A DNA stretch of 64,000 bases from Siphonodentalium dalli. Its lineage: Eukaryota; Mollusca; Scaphopoda; Gadilida; Siphonodentaliidae. The notes below the pieces were generated by a model that worked only from the letters and a program-made list of their open reading frames with translations, did not search any database and was not told the DNA's origin. A program made the position numbers and the translations under genes. Location of the stretch: the NCBI GenBank assembly GCA_032622095.1, contig CP136064.1, positions 49,544,073 through 49,608,072 on the forward strand. The letters run 5' to 3'. The first letter of the stretch is position 1; each line of letters opens with the position of its first letter. Below, piece after piece: positions 46,641 through 58,388 of this stretch.

Positions 46641-47639
46641 CTTCATATTTCCGTATCTCATCATGGTCGCACATTATGAATGCATTGTTGATCGAGCATT
46701 TGGAAGGTGAATACAATCATGTCTTTCTATCCTATAGAAGATAGGAGAAGATACTCAAGCACATCTTTCATTATTTTTTCCAGTTGTTTTTCTTAAATAA
46801 TAAAGATGTATAATATTATACACTTGTGTTAATATTGTTGTGAATTATACACATCTTATTCTATTCTTAGTTGTTGGATCAATCAAAGAGGTATCAAATC
46901 AATAAAATCAAAGGATGTGACACTTATTGTTCACACCTCCATCAGAGTAAATCCAATTGGATGTGGAGTAATAACTTGGGTGTTTTTTGTAGGATCCTTT
47001 GATAATGCAGAAGAGTGACCTGTATCACACTGTTGTGTTTTTATAAGAATTAGCTTGATTAATAATCATTAGTGTAACTAAATTAACTTGTGAACTCATC
47101 ATACAACCCTATTGTGTTAATTTACAAATTAATCCCAAAATTTACAACCTTATTCAAATTGATTTAAAATGAATAGATCTGTCTATCACTGTTTTTGGTT
47201 ATTATCATGTGATTTTACATGACGCGGTCGGCGCCTCTGCAAAGCAGGCCCAGTCCAAACCAGCTAATTGTACACGGCAGTGCGGTTTGATACCCCCGGG
47301 TAATTATCGGCTGATAGAATGTGTGTTACATCACTAATTAGTTTATCACAAGGATGTATTAACGTGCTATTTGAACCTATTTACCAAATGTAAGCATACA
47401 TTGCCACATTAAACATGTTTCTGAATTTCTTTTAACATGGTTGTAGTAAGAATTTAAAAAATGTAAATTAATTAAATAAAGCCGATTATTCTCATTTTAG
47501 AAACATACATAAAGGATGATAAGCCTTGAGTTTGGCGGAAAATATTTATATTGCAGGTAACATCATGATACCTTTATTAGGTGATTATGTGCGGTCCGTG
47601 CAACGAACCGGACGACAGGCATAATATATATGTATATGA
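46641..47639. other. Intergenic, nothing recognised
   Basis: AT-rich, with no frame above background. It includes an unremarkable (CCCGGG) segment at about 47296. Confidence 0.4.
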
Positions 47640-50600
47640 TGTCTTTGGGCTATTCATATTCCACCGACACGGAGAAACGAAACAATTCCTAGGTGCCGCG
47701 TTGGTTTAAACATTCAGATTTTTTGTCAGTAAAAACATTCTACAATACGTTTTACGCCATCATTTTAACGAGAACAGCGCTCCTACATTAGCCGCTGGCG
47801 TGTTCTGTCGACATGTATAGGTCCTGGGGTACATCACTGTGACAACGGCATTCGATATGGCGTCATTTTGGGCTTCACGTCAACTGAAAAAACTCAGCAA
47901 ATCATCCTAGGTGCGATTTAAAACCTCCGGATTCATCGACAGACGGACTTTCGGCCTGAATCAGTGTTCTGTGTTTTACACTAAGAATTCATCACATCTG
48001 ATCGAATTGAGTGTGCTCACGTATGGAGTGTCGACACTGTTATAACCAGGTGATATTATTGAACAAATATTTAAAGGATATCTCGTTTTTTTAATTTTAA
48101 ATTTATTCAAATTTAATTTAAAATTAAACATAAAATCGAAAAGATGGATGTACAAGGAGCATGGTTACCTTCGCTCGTATATACAGGGTGGGATAACACG
48201 ATTGCCGTTTATATATGGCCAAGGACGTGAATTTGGAGATATTCAGCCCAATATAGTTTGCAACAGAATCGCGACTATATTCTGAGTTTTACGTCTTATT
48301 TTCGGACAAGTGTCACGTTTGTCCAAAACGAACAAACGGCGGGTTGTCGACATATATATGTCGTGGGTGTATCACCAATACATAGCGATTCGAACCGGCG
48401 TCATGTGCGCTTTTATTCTACCGATAAACACAGCAAAACGTAGGTGCTGTTTGAAACCCCCGGGTAGACTTGATGTGAATGTTCTGTGTTTCACACTAAG
48501 AATTCATCAATCTGATCGAATTGAGTGTGCTCACGTATGGAGTGTCGACACTGTTATGACCAGGTGATATTATTGAACAAATATTTAAAGGATATCTCGT
48601 TTTTTTAATTTTAAATTTATTCAAATTTAATTTAAAATTAAACATAAAATCGAAAAGATGGATGTACAAGGAGCATGGTTACCTTCGCTCGTAGGCCTGT
48701 ATACAGGGTGGGATAACACGATTGCCGTTTATATATGGCCAAGGACGTGAATTTGGAGATATTCAGTCCAATATAGTTTGCAACAGAATCGCGACTATAT
48801 TCTGAGTTTTACGTCTTATTTTCGGACAAGTGTCACGTTTGTCAAAAACGAACAAACTGCGGGTTGTCGACATATATATGTCGTGGGGTGTATCACCATT
48901 ACATAGCGATTCGAACCGGCGTCATGTGCCCTTTTATTCTACCGATAAACACAGCAAAACTTAGGTGCGGTTTGAAACCCCCGGGTAGACTTGATGTGAA
49001 TATTCTGAGTTTTACGTCTTATTTTCTGACAAGTGTCACGTTTGTCCAAAACGAACAAACGGCGGATTGTCGACAAATATATGTCGTGTGGTGTATCACC
49101 ATTAGATAGCGATTCGAACCGGCGTCATATGCGCTTTTATTCTACCGATAAACACAGCAAATCTTAGGTGCGGTTTGAAACCCCCGGGTAGACTTGATAT
49201 GTGAATGTTCGGTGTTTTACACTATATAAGAATTCATCAATCTGATCGAATTGAGTGTGCTCACGTATGGAATGTCGACACTGTTATGACCAGGTGATAT
49301 TATTGAACAAATATTTAAAGGATATCTCGTTTTTTTAATTTTACATTTATTCAAATTTAATTTAAAATTAAACATAAAATCGAAAAGATGGATGTACAAG
49401 GAGCATGGTTACCTTCGCTCGTATATACAGGGTGGGATAACACGATTGCCGTTTATATATGGCCAAGGACGTGAATTTGGAGATATTCAGTCCAATATAG
49501 TTTGCAACAGAATCGCGACTATATTCTGAGTTTTACGTCTTATTTTCGGACAAGTGTCACGTTTGTCCAAAACAAACAAACTGCGGGTTGTCGACATATA
49601 TATATGTCGTGGGGTGTATCACCATTACATAGCGATTCGAACCGGCGTCATGTGCGCTTTTATTCTAACGATAAACACAGCAAAACTTAGGTGCGGTTTG
49701 AAACCCCCGGGTAGACTTGATGTGAATATTCTGAGTTTTACGTCTTATTTTCTGACAAGTGTCACGTTTGTCCAAAACGAACAAACGGCGGGTTGTCGAC
49801 AAATATATGTCGTGGGGTGTAACACCATTACATAGCGATTCGAACCGGCGTCATATGCGCTTTTATTCTACCGATAAACACAGCAAATCTTAGGTGCGGT
49901 TTGAAACCCCCGGGTAGACTTGATGTGAATGTTCGGTGTTTTACACTAAGAATTCATCAATCTGATCGAATTGAGTGTGCTCACGTATGGAATGTCGACA
50001 CTGTTATGACCAGGTGATATTATTGAACAAATATTTAAAGGATATCTCGTTTTTTTAATTTTAAATGTATTCAAATTTAATTTAAAATTAAACATAAAAT
50101 CGAAAAGATGGATGTACAAGGAGCATATGGTTACCTTCGCTCGTATATATAGGGTGGGATAACACGATTGCCGTTTATATATGGCCAAGGACGTGAATTT
50201 GGAGATATTCAGTCCAATATAGTTTGCAACAGAATCGCGACTATATTCTGAGTTTTACGTCTTATTTTTGGACAAGTGTCACGTTTGTCCAAAACGAACA
50301 AACTGCGGGTTGTCGACATATATATGTCGTGGGGTGTATCACCATTACATAGCGATTCGAACCAGCGTCATGTGCGCTTTTATTCTACCGATAAACACAG
50401 CAAAACTTAGGTGCGGTTTGAAACCCCCGGGTAGACTTGATGTGAATGTTCTGTGTTTTACACTAAGAATTCATCAATCTGATCGAATTGAGTGTGCTCA
50501 CGTATGGAGTGTCGACACTGTTATGACCAGGTGATATTATTGAACAAAAATGTAAAGGATATCTCGTTTTTTTAATTTTAAATTTATTCAAATTTAATTT

Positions 50601-50750
50601 AAAATTAAACATAAAATCGAAAAGATGGATGTACAAGGAGCATGGTTACCTTCGCTCGTATATACAGGGTGGGATAACACGATTACCGTATATATATTGC
50701 TAAGGACGTGAATTTGGAGATATTCAGCCCAATATAGTTTGCAACAGAAT
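47640..50750 (+). repeat. Satellite-like tandem array, units about 515 and about 725 bp
   Basis: The anchor gaattgagtgtgctcacg occurs at 48004, 48518, 49248, 49968 and 50485 (spacings 514, 730, 720, 517). Long units carry one extra copy of a sub-block of about 205-210 bp starting gagttttacgtcttattttc. The left flank, 47640-48000, is the same unit strongly diverged. The inner copies are nearly identical. A perfect palindrome, cgacatatatatgtcg, lies in each unit. The array ends abruptly at about 50750. Confidence 0.95.
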
Positions 50751-50982
50751 CGATTGATTTTTTTCATTATGGCGAGGATGGCGTCGACGATATCTCGTGT
50801 CTTCGATGTCGCCGATATATCGTTTCCACTTGCGTGCAAGAATATGATATCTGGCTTCAATTCTTTACTAAATTATCGATTAACAGATAGTTCTCTTAGG
50901 AAATGTTCAGGTAATAAGCCCAACAAGCGGCCATATGCCGTTTTTTTAAACTTGTTATCTGAACATTTCCATCCAATAAATA

Positions 50983-51194
50983 CAGTAATGCTCTAATTAA
51001 TGGACTCCTTAACGAAAGCAGAATTACGGTAATTTTTCAGGATTTAGTCAGAAATATGGCTTGTTGCCATTCATCGGAAAGCTCTCGGGGAGAGCTTTCC
51101 GATGAATGGCAGCAAGCCATATTCCTGACTAAATCGTGAAAAATTACCCATAATTCTGTTGTGGTTAAGGATTCCATTAATTAGAGAATTACTG
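50983..51194. mobile_element. Pogo-like fold-back MITE, complete (212 bp)
   Basis: CAGTAATGCTCTAATTAATG to ..GAGAATTACTG with TA flanks. Palindromic around ctctcggggagag, with arms containing gatgaatggcaNcaagccat. Confidence 0.95.
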
Positions 51195-51375
51195 TAGGTC
51201 TCCTTCTTAACTGTATTATCCATTTTGCTTATTTCAACTTAACATTTCCCACTTGTGAATACAAATCCTCCTGCACATTTCTGTTTCTCTGTCAGTCGTC
51301 GTCTATACACTATACATAAAAGACTATTCAAGGTTCTGCCTACAGCGTGGAAATATCCCAGGGTTTCAAGTGATA

Positions 51376-52052
51376 GCACCGAATTCAGACCCCGCCACCC
51401 CCGTCTTTGGAAAAAGCTTCACTGTGAGAAAACCTATCACTGAGTTGCGTGCATGTAAATTAACTGAGATGTTATCATGGGCCCACTACATGAAGGCTAG
51501 ACATCAGGCTGTTACGTTTTTTTTAGTTTTTTTTTAAACATATTTTATTTGTAGTATAATACAAAATGGATTTGGGCACAAGTTACAAAACTTAATGAGC
51601 CCCTCTCCGGTATACATTGATACAAACAATTTGTTTAACAAAATGGCACAATAAGTAACTTATTTACAGCTGCACGTGGTGAATGAGAAATTTAAGGTGA
51701 TGATGGCAGATTGTAACAAATCATTGAGGAAGGATGAGAGTGAGTCAGTGAGAGTGATTGGTGGGGGGGGGGGGGGGTGCCAACACCGAGTTGCATTCTA
51801 TGGTGAGGCGAAAGGAAATCATGTGATAATTGTTACGTGTTGAATTGGGTTTCACGGGCTTGGTGCCCCCTCTCTTATCAGACATGGATGTATGACCCTA
51901 TAGTCATATATATATTTCTTGACAACATTATGCTATGTTCATATAAGACCACATGTACTGATTTACAACCCTAATTACGCCGTCGTCTCGCGCTGCATCT
52001 AAGCACCGAATTCAGACCCCACCACGAACCCCCGTTTTTTGGAAAAAGCTTA
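51376..52052. repeat. Direct repeats of about 46 bp enclosing a polyadenylated insert
   Basis: gcaccgaattcagacccc..ggaaaaagctt is at 51377-51422 and again at 52003-52050. Between them, on the minus strand, sequence runs toward aaataaaatatg and then an A-rich tail (51525-51545 on the plus strand as T-runs). This suggests a retroposed 3' end. A G-run is at about 51763-51777. Confidence 0.55.
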
Positions 52053-52130
52053 TTTAGCACTACCAATATACCGGCCAAATTAATTAAGTAAAAAGTCAAA
52101 GCATATTAGCAAGACAACTTGACCAGGGAG

Positions 52131-52506
52131 CAGGGGCGCCGGAAGAGGGGGGGCAGAGGGGGCAGCTGACCCCCCTGCCCTTGACCAAGGGGGCGAGCGG
52201 GGGCAGGACTTGCCCTTTTTCTGGACACAGAAAATGCTTTTTGTGTGTTTAATCTCGTGTTTTTATAGCAAAATGTGACTTTTTTGGTCCAAATACCACC
52301 AATTTCACAAGGAATATTAATTTTTTGTCAATTTTATCACAAAACGGCCATAAAAACCGACAAATACCATTAAAATAGGGATTTTTTGCCACAATGAATT
52401 TATGGTTATTTTTTTCCGAGTTTGCGGAGAAAATGCCTTTTTTTGCGGAAAAGTGCCCTTTTTGTAGGCTCTGCCCCCCTGCCCTTAGATGCTTCCGGCG
52501 CCCCTG
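52131..52506 (-). mobile_element. hAT-type MITE, copy 2 (376 bp), inverted relative to copy 1
   Basis: Ends CAGGGGCGCCGGAAG / CTTCCGGCGCCCCTG. Perfect 8-bp target duplication CCAGGGAG at 52123-52130 and 52507-52514. Body nearly identical to 2378-2752 reversed. Confidence 0.95.
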
Positions 52507-52572
52507 CCAGGGAGTGTGGTCACACGGTACAGTGAGTCAGTAGTATTATTATTAGTACGTGTACACATGACC

Positions 52573-52641
52573 AATACACTAGACTGTACACATAATCAGT
52601 ACACTGCGGGTGTACTAATTATGTGTACAGTCTAGTGTATT
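52573..52641. repeat. Hairpin with 31-32 bp arms
   Basis: aatacactagactgtacaca..cagtacac then gtgtactaattatgtgtaca..ctagtgtatt, with a loop of about 5 bp. Near-perfect. Confidence 0.92.
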
Positions 52642-52719
52642 ATATAACTACTGTTAATCCCCAGTACACCAATGCACCGTATACAGTGGTCGCCATCGGA
52701 TGTTTGTCTAGCGCATGCA

Positions 52720-53196
52720 TTAAAGGTGCTCAACCCGATAAAACTCCTCTCAATTACTATTTCAATGGCTTCGGGGGTCAAAAATATTTGATTCGAGTCG
52801 AGGAAGTCACCCATCAAAGCTCAGATTTGTTAGATATCGATTTTAGAACTCTATTATTTTTCATTATCGGGAATACTATCTGGCCCAGAACTCAGTCAAA
52901 ATTGCGTTAAAATTACCACTTGATTTTAGAGTTATTCATCCTTGTCTGTTTGAATAGATTTGGAGTACACATCCAGAGCAGATTACGGCAGTTATTAGTA
53001 CTCATCTCGAGAACATAACAAATTTGAAAAATCAATATCTAATAACTCTGAGCTTTGTTTGATGGGTTCCTCGACTCGAATCAAATATTTTTTACCCCCA
53101 AAGCCAAAGAAATAGTAATATAGGACCCTCTGATCGGATTGTTGTTGTTGGAATCTGTTGAGATGGGGACCCTCTTTACGGGTTGAGTACCTTTAA
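52720..53196. mobile_element. Family G TTAA element, complete (477 bp)
   Basis: TTAAAGGTGCTCAACCCG and CGGGTTGAGTACCTTTAA form 18-bp inverted ends with TTAA. A subterminal inverted pair, aaaaatatttgattcgagtc / gactcgaatcaaatattttt, surrounds gaggaa/ttcctc. The plus-strand frame 52623-52910 is a by-product. Confidence 0.92.
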
Positions 53197-55540
53197 GCTG
53201 TTGTCCTTGTATTGTCAGGTCGTAAATTGACTTGACTTAGCTGGCACTGTGAATCGTCTCTGTATTGGTTTGTTTTCGGAAATAATATTTTGATCGATGA
53301 TAGTTTTTATATGTATACTAATTATTTCCCCACCCAGATATTTACCCACCGGACATTTCCCCTGCTCATAAAATGCTTTATGCTGAATCCTTTATCGCGG
53401 ATATCAAAGAATGTTTTGACTGGTCAGTAAAGCCTGCATGGTTATGGAGGAATAAATAATCTCTCTCTCTCTACTCAAGCGATGTCAACTCCGTAGATAT
53501 TATGTTTTGACAAACATGAGAGTGCGTTTTGACAAACATGAAAGCCTGTTTGGACGATCCCTTGTGACATCAACTTTGAAAAAACAATGTCATTGTTGTG
53601 ACTATTGTTATCAAAGTGTGAATTATAGACATGTTAATGCTATAAAGAGCGTTTGATTTTGTATTTATAATTTTGAAAAGAAAACAATTTATCTTGATAT
53701 AAGATTTGTCTTATATGTAGTTAATAGTCAATAATATGGTAATAAGTAAATAAATAATATATAACAGAATTTTACGTTATGAAAAGTGTAATGTGATCGT
53801 GTTTAAACGTGTACTGTCCGTCAATTTCTATAAATCTAATATCGATAATATATAGAAAAATAAGTAATTTGAGTCGCGGAAGTACATGTTCAGGTTAACA
53901 GGCTCTCTTAATATCAAAGATAATAACAGGGTCGAGATCTCTTAAAAATCAAAGTTAATATATAAAGAGCGTTTAATTTGATATTTAAAATTTTGCAAAG
54001 AACATTTTAGAATATTAATTCTTACATGCCGTGTAATTAATATGGTAACTTAGTCCGCAGACTGATCGATATCGAGCGACTAAGACTAAGTGAACCACCA
54101 TCAAAGAGCGCTCAAAAACAAGCTACACAAACTGTGTTGACTTCGACAGCGGGAAGGAGAGCATGGTGGATTTCCTGGACATCGTTGGCCATTCCATTAT
54201 AGATTCAAGTGATTTGTTATGAACTGTTTTTATTATTTTATTCGTTGAAACAAATCTGATTTTACCAAACTAGTACTTAGTAGTCAATCCGTTAAAATTA
54301 GTTTACACTAAACACAAGCTTACAGTTTCGTTGATTCTACCACCTCCCCCCCCCCCCCCCCCCACCCCGCCCGCCACGAATTTTACTCCATGTACTCCAA
54401 CAAAACTGGAAGATGATAAAACATTGGTCATATATAGTCACGCTTTTAACGAAGCAACGAACGAAAGAGTTAAACAGTCCTGCAATGTTTGTCCGACTTA
54501 AGTTATATACTGATGTCGGAATGGCATATTTCTTAATGTTATTGATATACAATCACCCCGACCCCACTCCCGCGTTTTAGCTCCATCATAATCAACTATT
54601 CGTTCAACAAACTGAGAGTTTCAGTGGCACCATAGTAGTAAAGAGCAAAGCCTATGCTGCAGACTAGACTTATCGATTGACTATCATAATATTTTTAATA
54701 TTATAGCATAACTTCAGTGTTTACTATCCGATTTCTCCGGCTGATGGGTCAAACTGTAAAGAAATTGTAATATAAATCACAATTTGCTATTAATATGAAA
54801 GTATTGAGTCCAAATTTGTAAGATAAAAGTTTAACTACAGATTACATAGTCTATCACGCAATCTTACATAACACGATTGACAGCAGCCGCGCTGAGAACA
54901 ATGGTATATACCGCAACGCGCAACATAATTACCAGTAATTCTGCTATACTAGCTGCTATAGGATAATTGGTACCCGGGGGTGTGAATGAGTCCAGATTGT
55001 AGAGGCACTGTCCACGTCATGATCTTCTTAATAATATAACTAAAACACTGTTATTATCATCTTTATTCAATACAAAAATAGTATTGGTATAAAACATGAT
55101 GGTAGGTCGGCACCTGAAGGCTAACTGAATTTTTGCACAGGGGGGTCCTCGTGAGTAAGCCCAGTACCCACTTTTAGAGTAAAAATGTACACGAGCCCCC
55201 CGGGCTTACTGACGGGTGTATAATTATAAATCTGAAGATTCCATTACGATATGTCAGCTGGTTCGCAGGAAATCAAGTTAATCAACTCATCATTTTTTCA
55301 TTAGATGAAATGCCACTTCAGAGCAAATAAGAGTAAAATAACAGTTCGACATGAGCTGTATTCATTTATCATCCTCAAAATGACCAAAATGAATGTTAAC
55401 AAACTCGCCTACAAGCCATTATTTCTCACTTTTCCACCTTTTCAACTTCCAAAAACATTTCAAAATCTGAATCGAATGGGGACACAATCAAAATCGAAGT
55501 GGAACATAAAACGGGACAGGAATGATCTTCAGGGAACAGA
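53197..55540. other. Intergenic, minor repeats only
   Basis: taaagagcgtttgattttg near 53643 recurs as taaagagcgtttaatttga near 53960. An uninterrupted C-run is at 54343-54363. A (CT)n stretch is near 53459-53473. A hairpin-like gaataagcccNN..gggcttac pair is near 55155-55215. No gene supported. Confidence 0.45.
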
Positions 55541-55546
55541 TGAGCT

Positions 55547-55941
55547 ACTCTTGAGTGCCTAATAAAAGTACAGGGTGGAATAATAGTACAGGTTGGAAAA
55601 TGTCGCGTAACTGAATAATAGTACAGGGCGGAATAAACGTACAGACTGGAAATATTAGTAGCATTACATCCACACAAAACGCACCATCTGACTGGTTTAC
55701 TGATGCCATGTGACAGAAATAGTTTCGATGGATATAGCCAGGTCCGTGAATCTGCAGTGTGCTGATAACTGTTTGTCAACAATCAGAGTTCATTTCTTTA
55801 TGAATAACACAATTTAAGATTGGTGAATTATTTCTTTTGGTTAATTTAATAAACGTACAGGGCCAAATAACGATCGTACAGGTGGGAATTTTACCTCGAT
55901 TTTAATAATCGTACATGTATGTTTATTAGGCACTCAAGAGT
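55547..55941. mobile_element. MITE with 20-bp perfect ends (395 bp)
   Basis: ACTCTTGAGTGCCTAATAAA and TTTATTAGGCACTCAAGAGT. The interior repeats (a)gtacagggtggaataa-like motifs at 55568, 55585, 55620, 55637, 55855 and 55875. Confidence 0.9.
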
Positions 55942-56067
55942 ACAGTGACGACGTAACTGCCTTGGTAGAGAGGAACTGTATGGAGTTGAGCTGCGGGTTA
56001 ACGAGTTTCCTCATGAAATGTGACACAGAACGGATCTACATTCTCAGATGCCAAGACTGCATATATA

Positions 56068-56187
56068 CAGTAATGCCCTAAATAATCGACTCCTTAACCA
56101 CAGCAGAGTTATGGGTAACTTTTCATGATTTAGTTGGAAATGTGGCTTGTTGCCATTCATCAGAAAGCTCTCAGTGAGGCATTACTG
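56068..56187. mobile_element. Pogo-like fold-back MITE, right arm deleted
   Basis: TA-flanked. A complete left arm (CAGTAATGCCCTAAATAATC..ggcttgttgccattcat) joins directly to the last 12 bp, gcattactg. Confidence 0.92.
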
Positions 56188-56479
56188 TAGTTTAATAATT
56201 TAATCACTGGTACAGTGTATATAGTGTCATAATTTTCCCTCCAATGTCAGTTTATTCACTGTCATGTGACTTTTATATATCAAAATAGGCACCATGCTCG
56301 TTATTATTTGATCATTGTTCATTTGTGCAAAAACAAATATTATCGATTTGTAATGTCGGAATGGCAGTGGGATGTCATCGATTCAGGCCAACGGAAAATA
56401 TTTGTGGTTGGGATTTCCTTACCGACCCAATATAAACCCCTGTATATAAGCATTCTGTAAGATTATTGTCAATGTCTTT

Positions 56480-56745
56480 TAGAATGTAGAATGGGTGCAT
56501 TTCTCGGGTGTATGGTATTGTGTCTCACCAGTGTCACACCACCCGTTGACATCAACGTGTCCCTCACTATAGTATTCCATGATCACGACTCTCTAAAGGG
56601 AACAAAACAGAACAATAAACCTCAGCACAGCACCTCACTGTGCAAATAAAGAGAGAGATAGTGTGGATCTTCAATCTCCGTGCACCCGACTACTAGTAGG
56701 CACTATGAAGAAGCTTAGTCGCCTCCCAAATATACGGTATTGTGT
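56480..56745 (+). repeat. LTR-like interspersed repeat, copy 2
   Basis: Same block order as 46390-46640 (caccagtgtcacac, gtgtccctcactatag, acaataaacctcagca, gcaaataaagagagagat, cttagtcgcctccc). About 10 kb downstream in the same orientation, so the two could flank a former element, but no retroelement domain lies between them in a fitting position. Confidence 0.6.
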
Positions 56746-56799
56746 TTAATACAGCTTACAGTAACTTGAAAAATTATTTGAATCTTACATATAGAATTC

Positions 56800-57970
56800 C
56801 GGCAAAATGACACATGCTATATTGAATCTAAAAAACAGAGCATCAAGAGCACTTTTCAAATTGCGCTCAAGCCTTGATCACAATTTGCCTGTCGAAGTAT
56901 CAACAAAACTATTTGACACATGTGTTAAACCGATCCTCACCTACGCATCCGAGACATGGGGTGACGAGGCAGTTAATAGACAGTCAAATGAAATAGAGAA
57001 ATTTCACCTAAACTACTAGTATGCAAAAAATCTCCTCGGTATCAGTAAAACTGCAACAAATGTAGCCGCACTAACGGTGCACTTGCGGAGTTGGGGAGAT
57101 TCCCAATAAGACTAGATATTCTGAGAGATATGGTAAAATTTTGGCTCAGTCCAGAAAATATGGACACCAATAGACTGCCGGCCAAATGTCTGGCAGAAAT
57201 GAAAACATGGACTAATTGCGCATGGCTTAACTCTGTCCGGAAAATCATGGTTACATATGGCTTTAAACGTATATGAAAACCCGCGTAATATAGACCGACA
57301 AACATTTTCCAACAATTTTCTCCAAACCATGAAAGAAAACTATGCCAGTTCATGGAAAGTCAGTGATATTTATGGAAAACCCACTGAGAATAGTAAGGTA
57401 AAATTCATATTCAAAATAAAACCGACCGATACATACGAGCTGTCGAGCTATCAAATTACCTCAGAAATTTGCAGCTGTCATAATCTAGAAATTGAATGCG
57501 GCCGATACACTAAGCCTAATTACCCTCAGGCCGGACCGCGTGTATGTAAACAGTGTCATACAGGCGTCATTGAGGACGAGGAACATTTTATAATACATGC
57601 ACTGTCCTCGATATAATTTCCAATGGATATTACTATATGAAACAATGGAACAAATTACAACAAATTTCATGGAACTTGACGCTAACGCCAAACTACGTAT
57701 TCTTTTTTCTGTTGGTGATCGACTTTGTAATAGGGCCCTCAGTAATTTTATTCAGACAGCTTCTTATTTAAGACGCGAATAATGTGACAATAACGGGCCA
57801 ATGCTGGACACGAACTTTATATTTCACAATTTATGCTTGTATATTACCCATTGAGTACCATGTTATATGTCTGTTTTTTTCTTTATTTTTTGTATGTGTA
57901 CATGTATATGTATATTGCCATACCCGAATGTATTTGTTTGTGGTCGTGCAATAAAGATCTATCTATCCAC
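56800..57970 (+). pseudogene. 5'-truncated LINE (non-LTR retrotransposon), 3' third of ORF2
   Basis: Three frames in succession encode the end of a reverse-transcriptase polyprotein: RALFKLRSSLDHNLPVEVST and KLFDTCVKPILTYASETWGD; then LLGISKTATNVAAL and GELGRFPIRLDIL; then IKPTDTYELSSY, LEIECGRYTKP and a C-x2-C-x(n)-H-x4-C-type finger (VCKQCHTGVIEDEEHFIIH); ending ASYLRRE at 57780. A stop at 57019 and at least three frameshifts make it dead. The 3' end is cgtgcaataaagatctatct followed by atc, a polyadenylation signal plus (ATCT)n tail. The clade was not determined. Confidence 0.88.
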
Positions 57971-58255
57971 TAAACATTTTAACTTTTGTTATTATTTTGT
58001 TATTCTCCAGAATAGCTTTAGCTCAGTTGAGCATCTCAATGTCATTCCGAACGAAACACGAATGGTAAAAGAATCGACTAAAAAGTCCTTCTTGTTCATC
58101 TCCAGTGGTTGGAGGGTTCGTAGAAACACGAATGTCCATGATAAATAATATATTCTGATATATTTATTATTAGACTTATCATAATATAAATATATAAGAT
58201 AATTAAACTTACACAATTATACTTAGGTTGTGGACACGGGGCTCGTGCGCATACG

Positions 58256-58388
58256 GGGAGAGCTTTCCGATGAATGACAACAAGCCATATTCCGACTAAA
58301 TACTGAAAAGTTAATTACAGTTTACACATAATTCTGCTGTGGTTAAGAAGTCGCTTACTTAATATAGACTAGACTCGAGCATTACTGT
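58256..58388. mobile_element. Pogo-like fold-back MITE, left arm lost
   Basis: Begins at the symmetry centre (gggagagctttccgatgaat) and runs to gagcattactg, with small insertions (ttaattacagttt, atatagactagactc). Confidence 0.85.

Noticed and set aside
48905-48935. GGTTCGAATC-like B box on the minus strand of the satellite
   Set aside because: No A box at the right distance and no cloverleaf can be drawn, so not called a tRNA or tRNA-derived SINE.
48258-50534. Repeated frames in the satellite (HIYVVGV..NRRHVRFY type)
   Set aside because: Copies of one satellite unit; the start and stop positions vary and no known domain appears.
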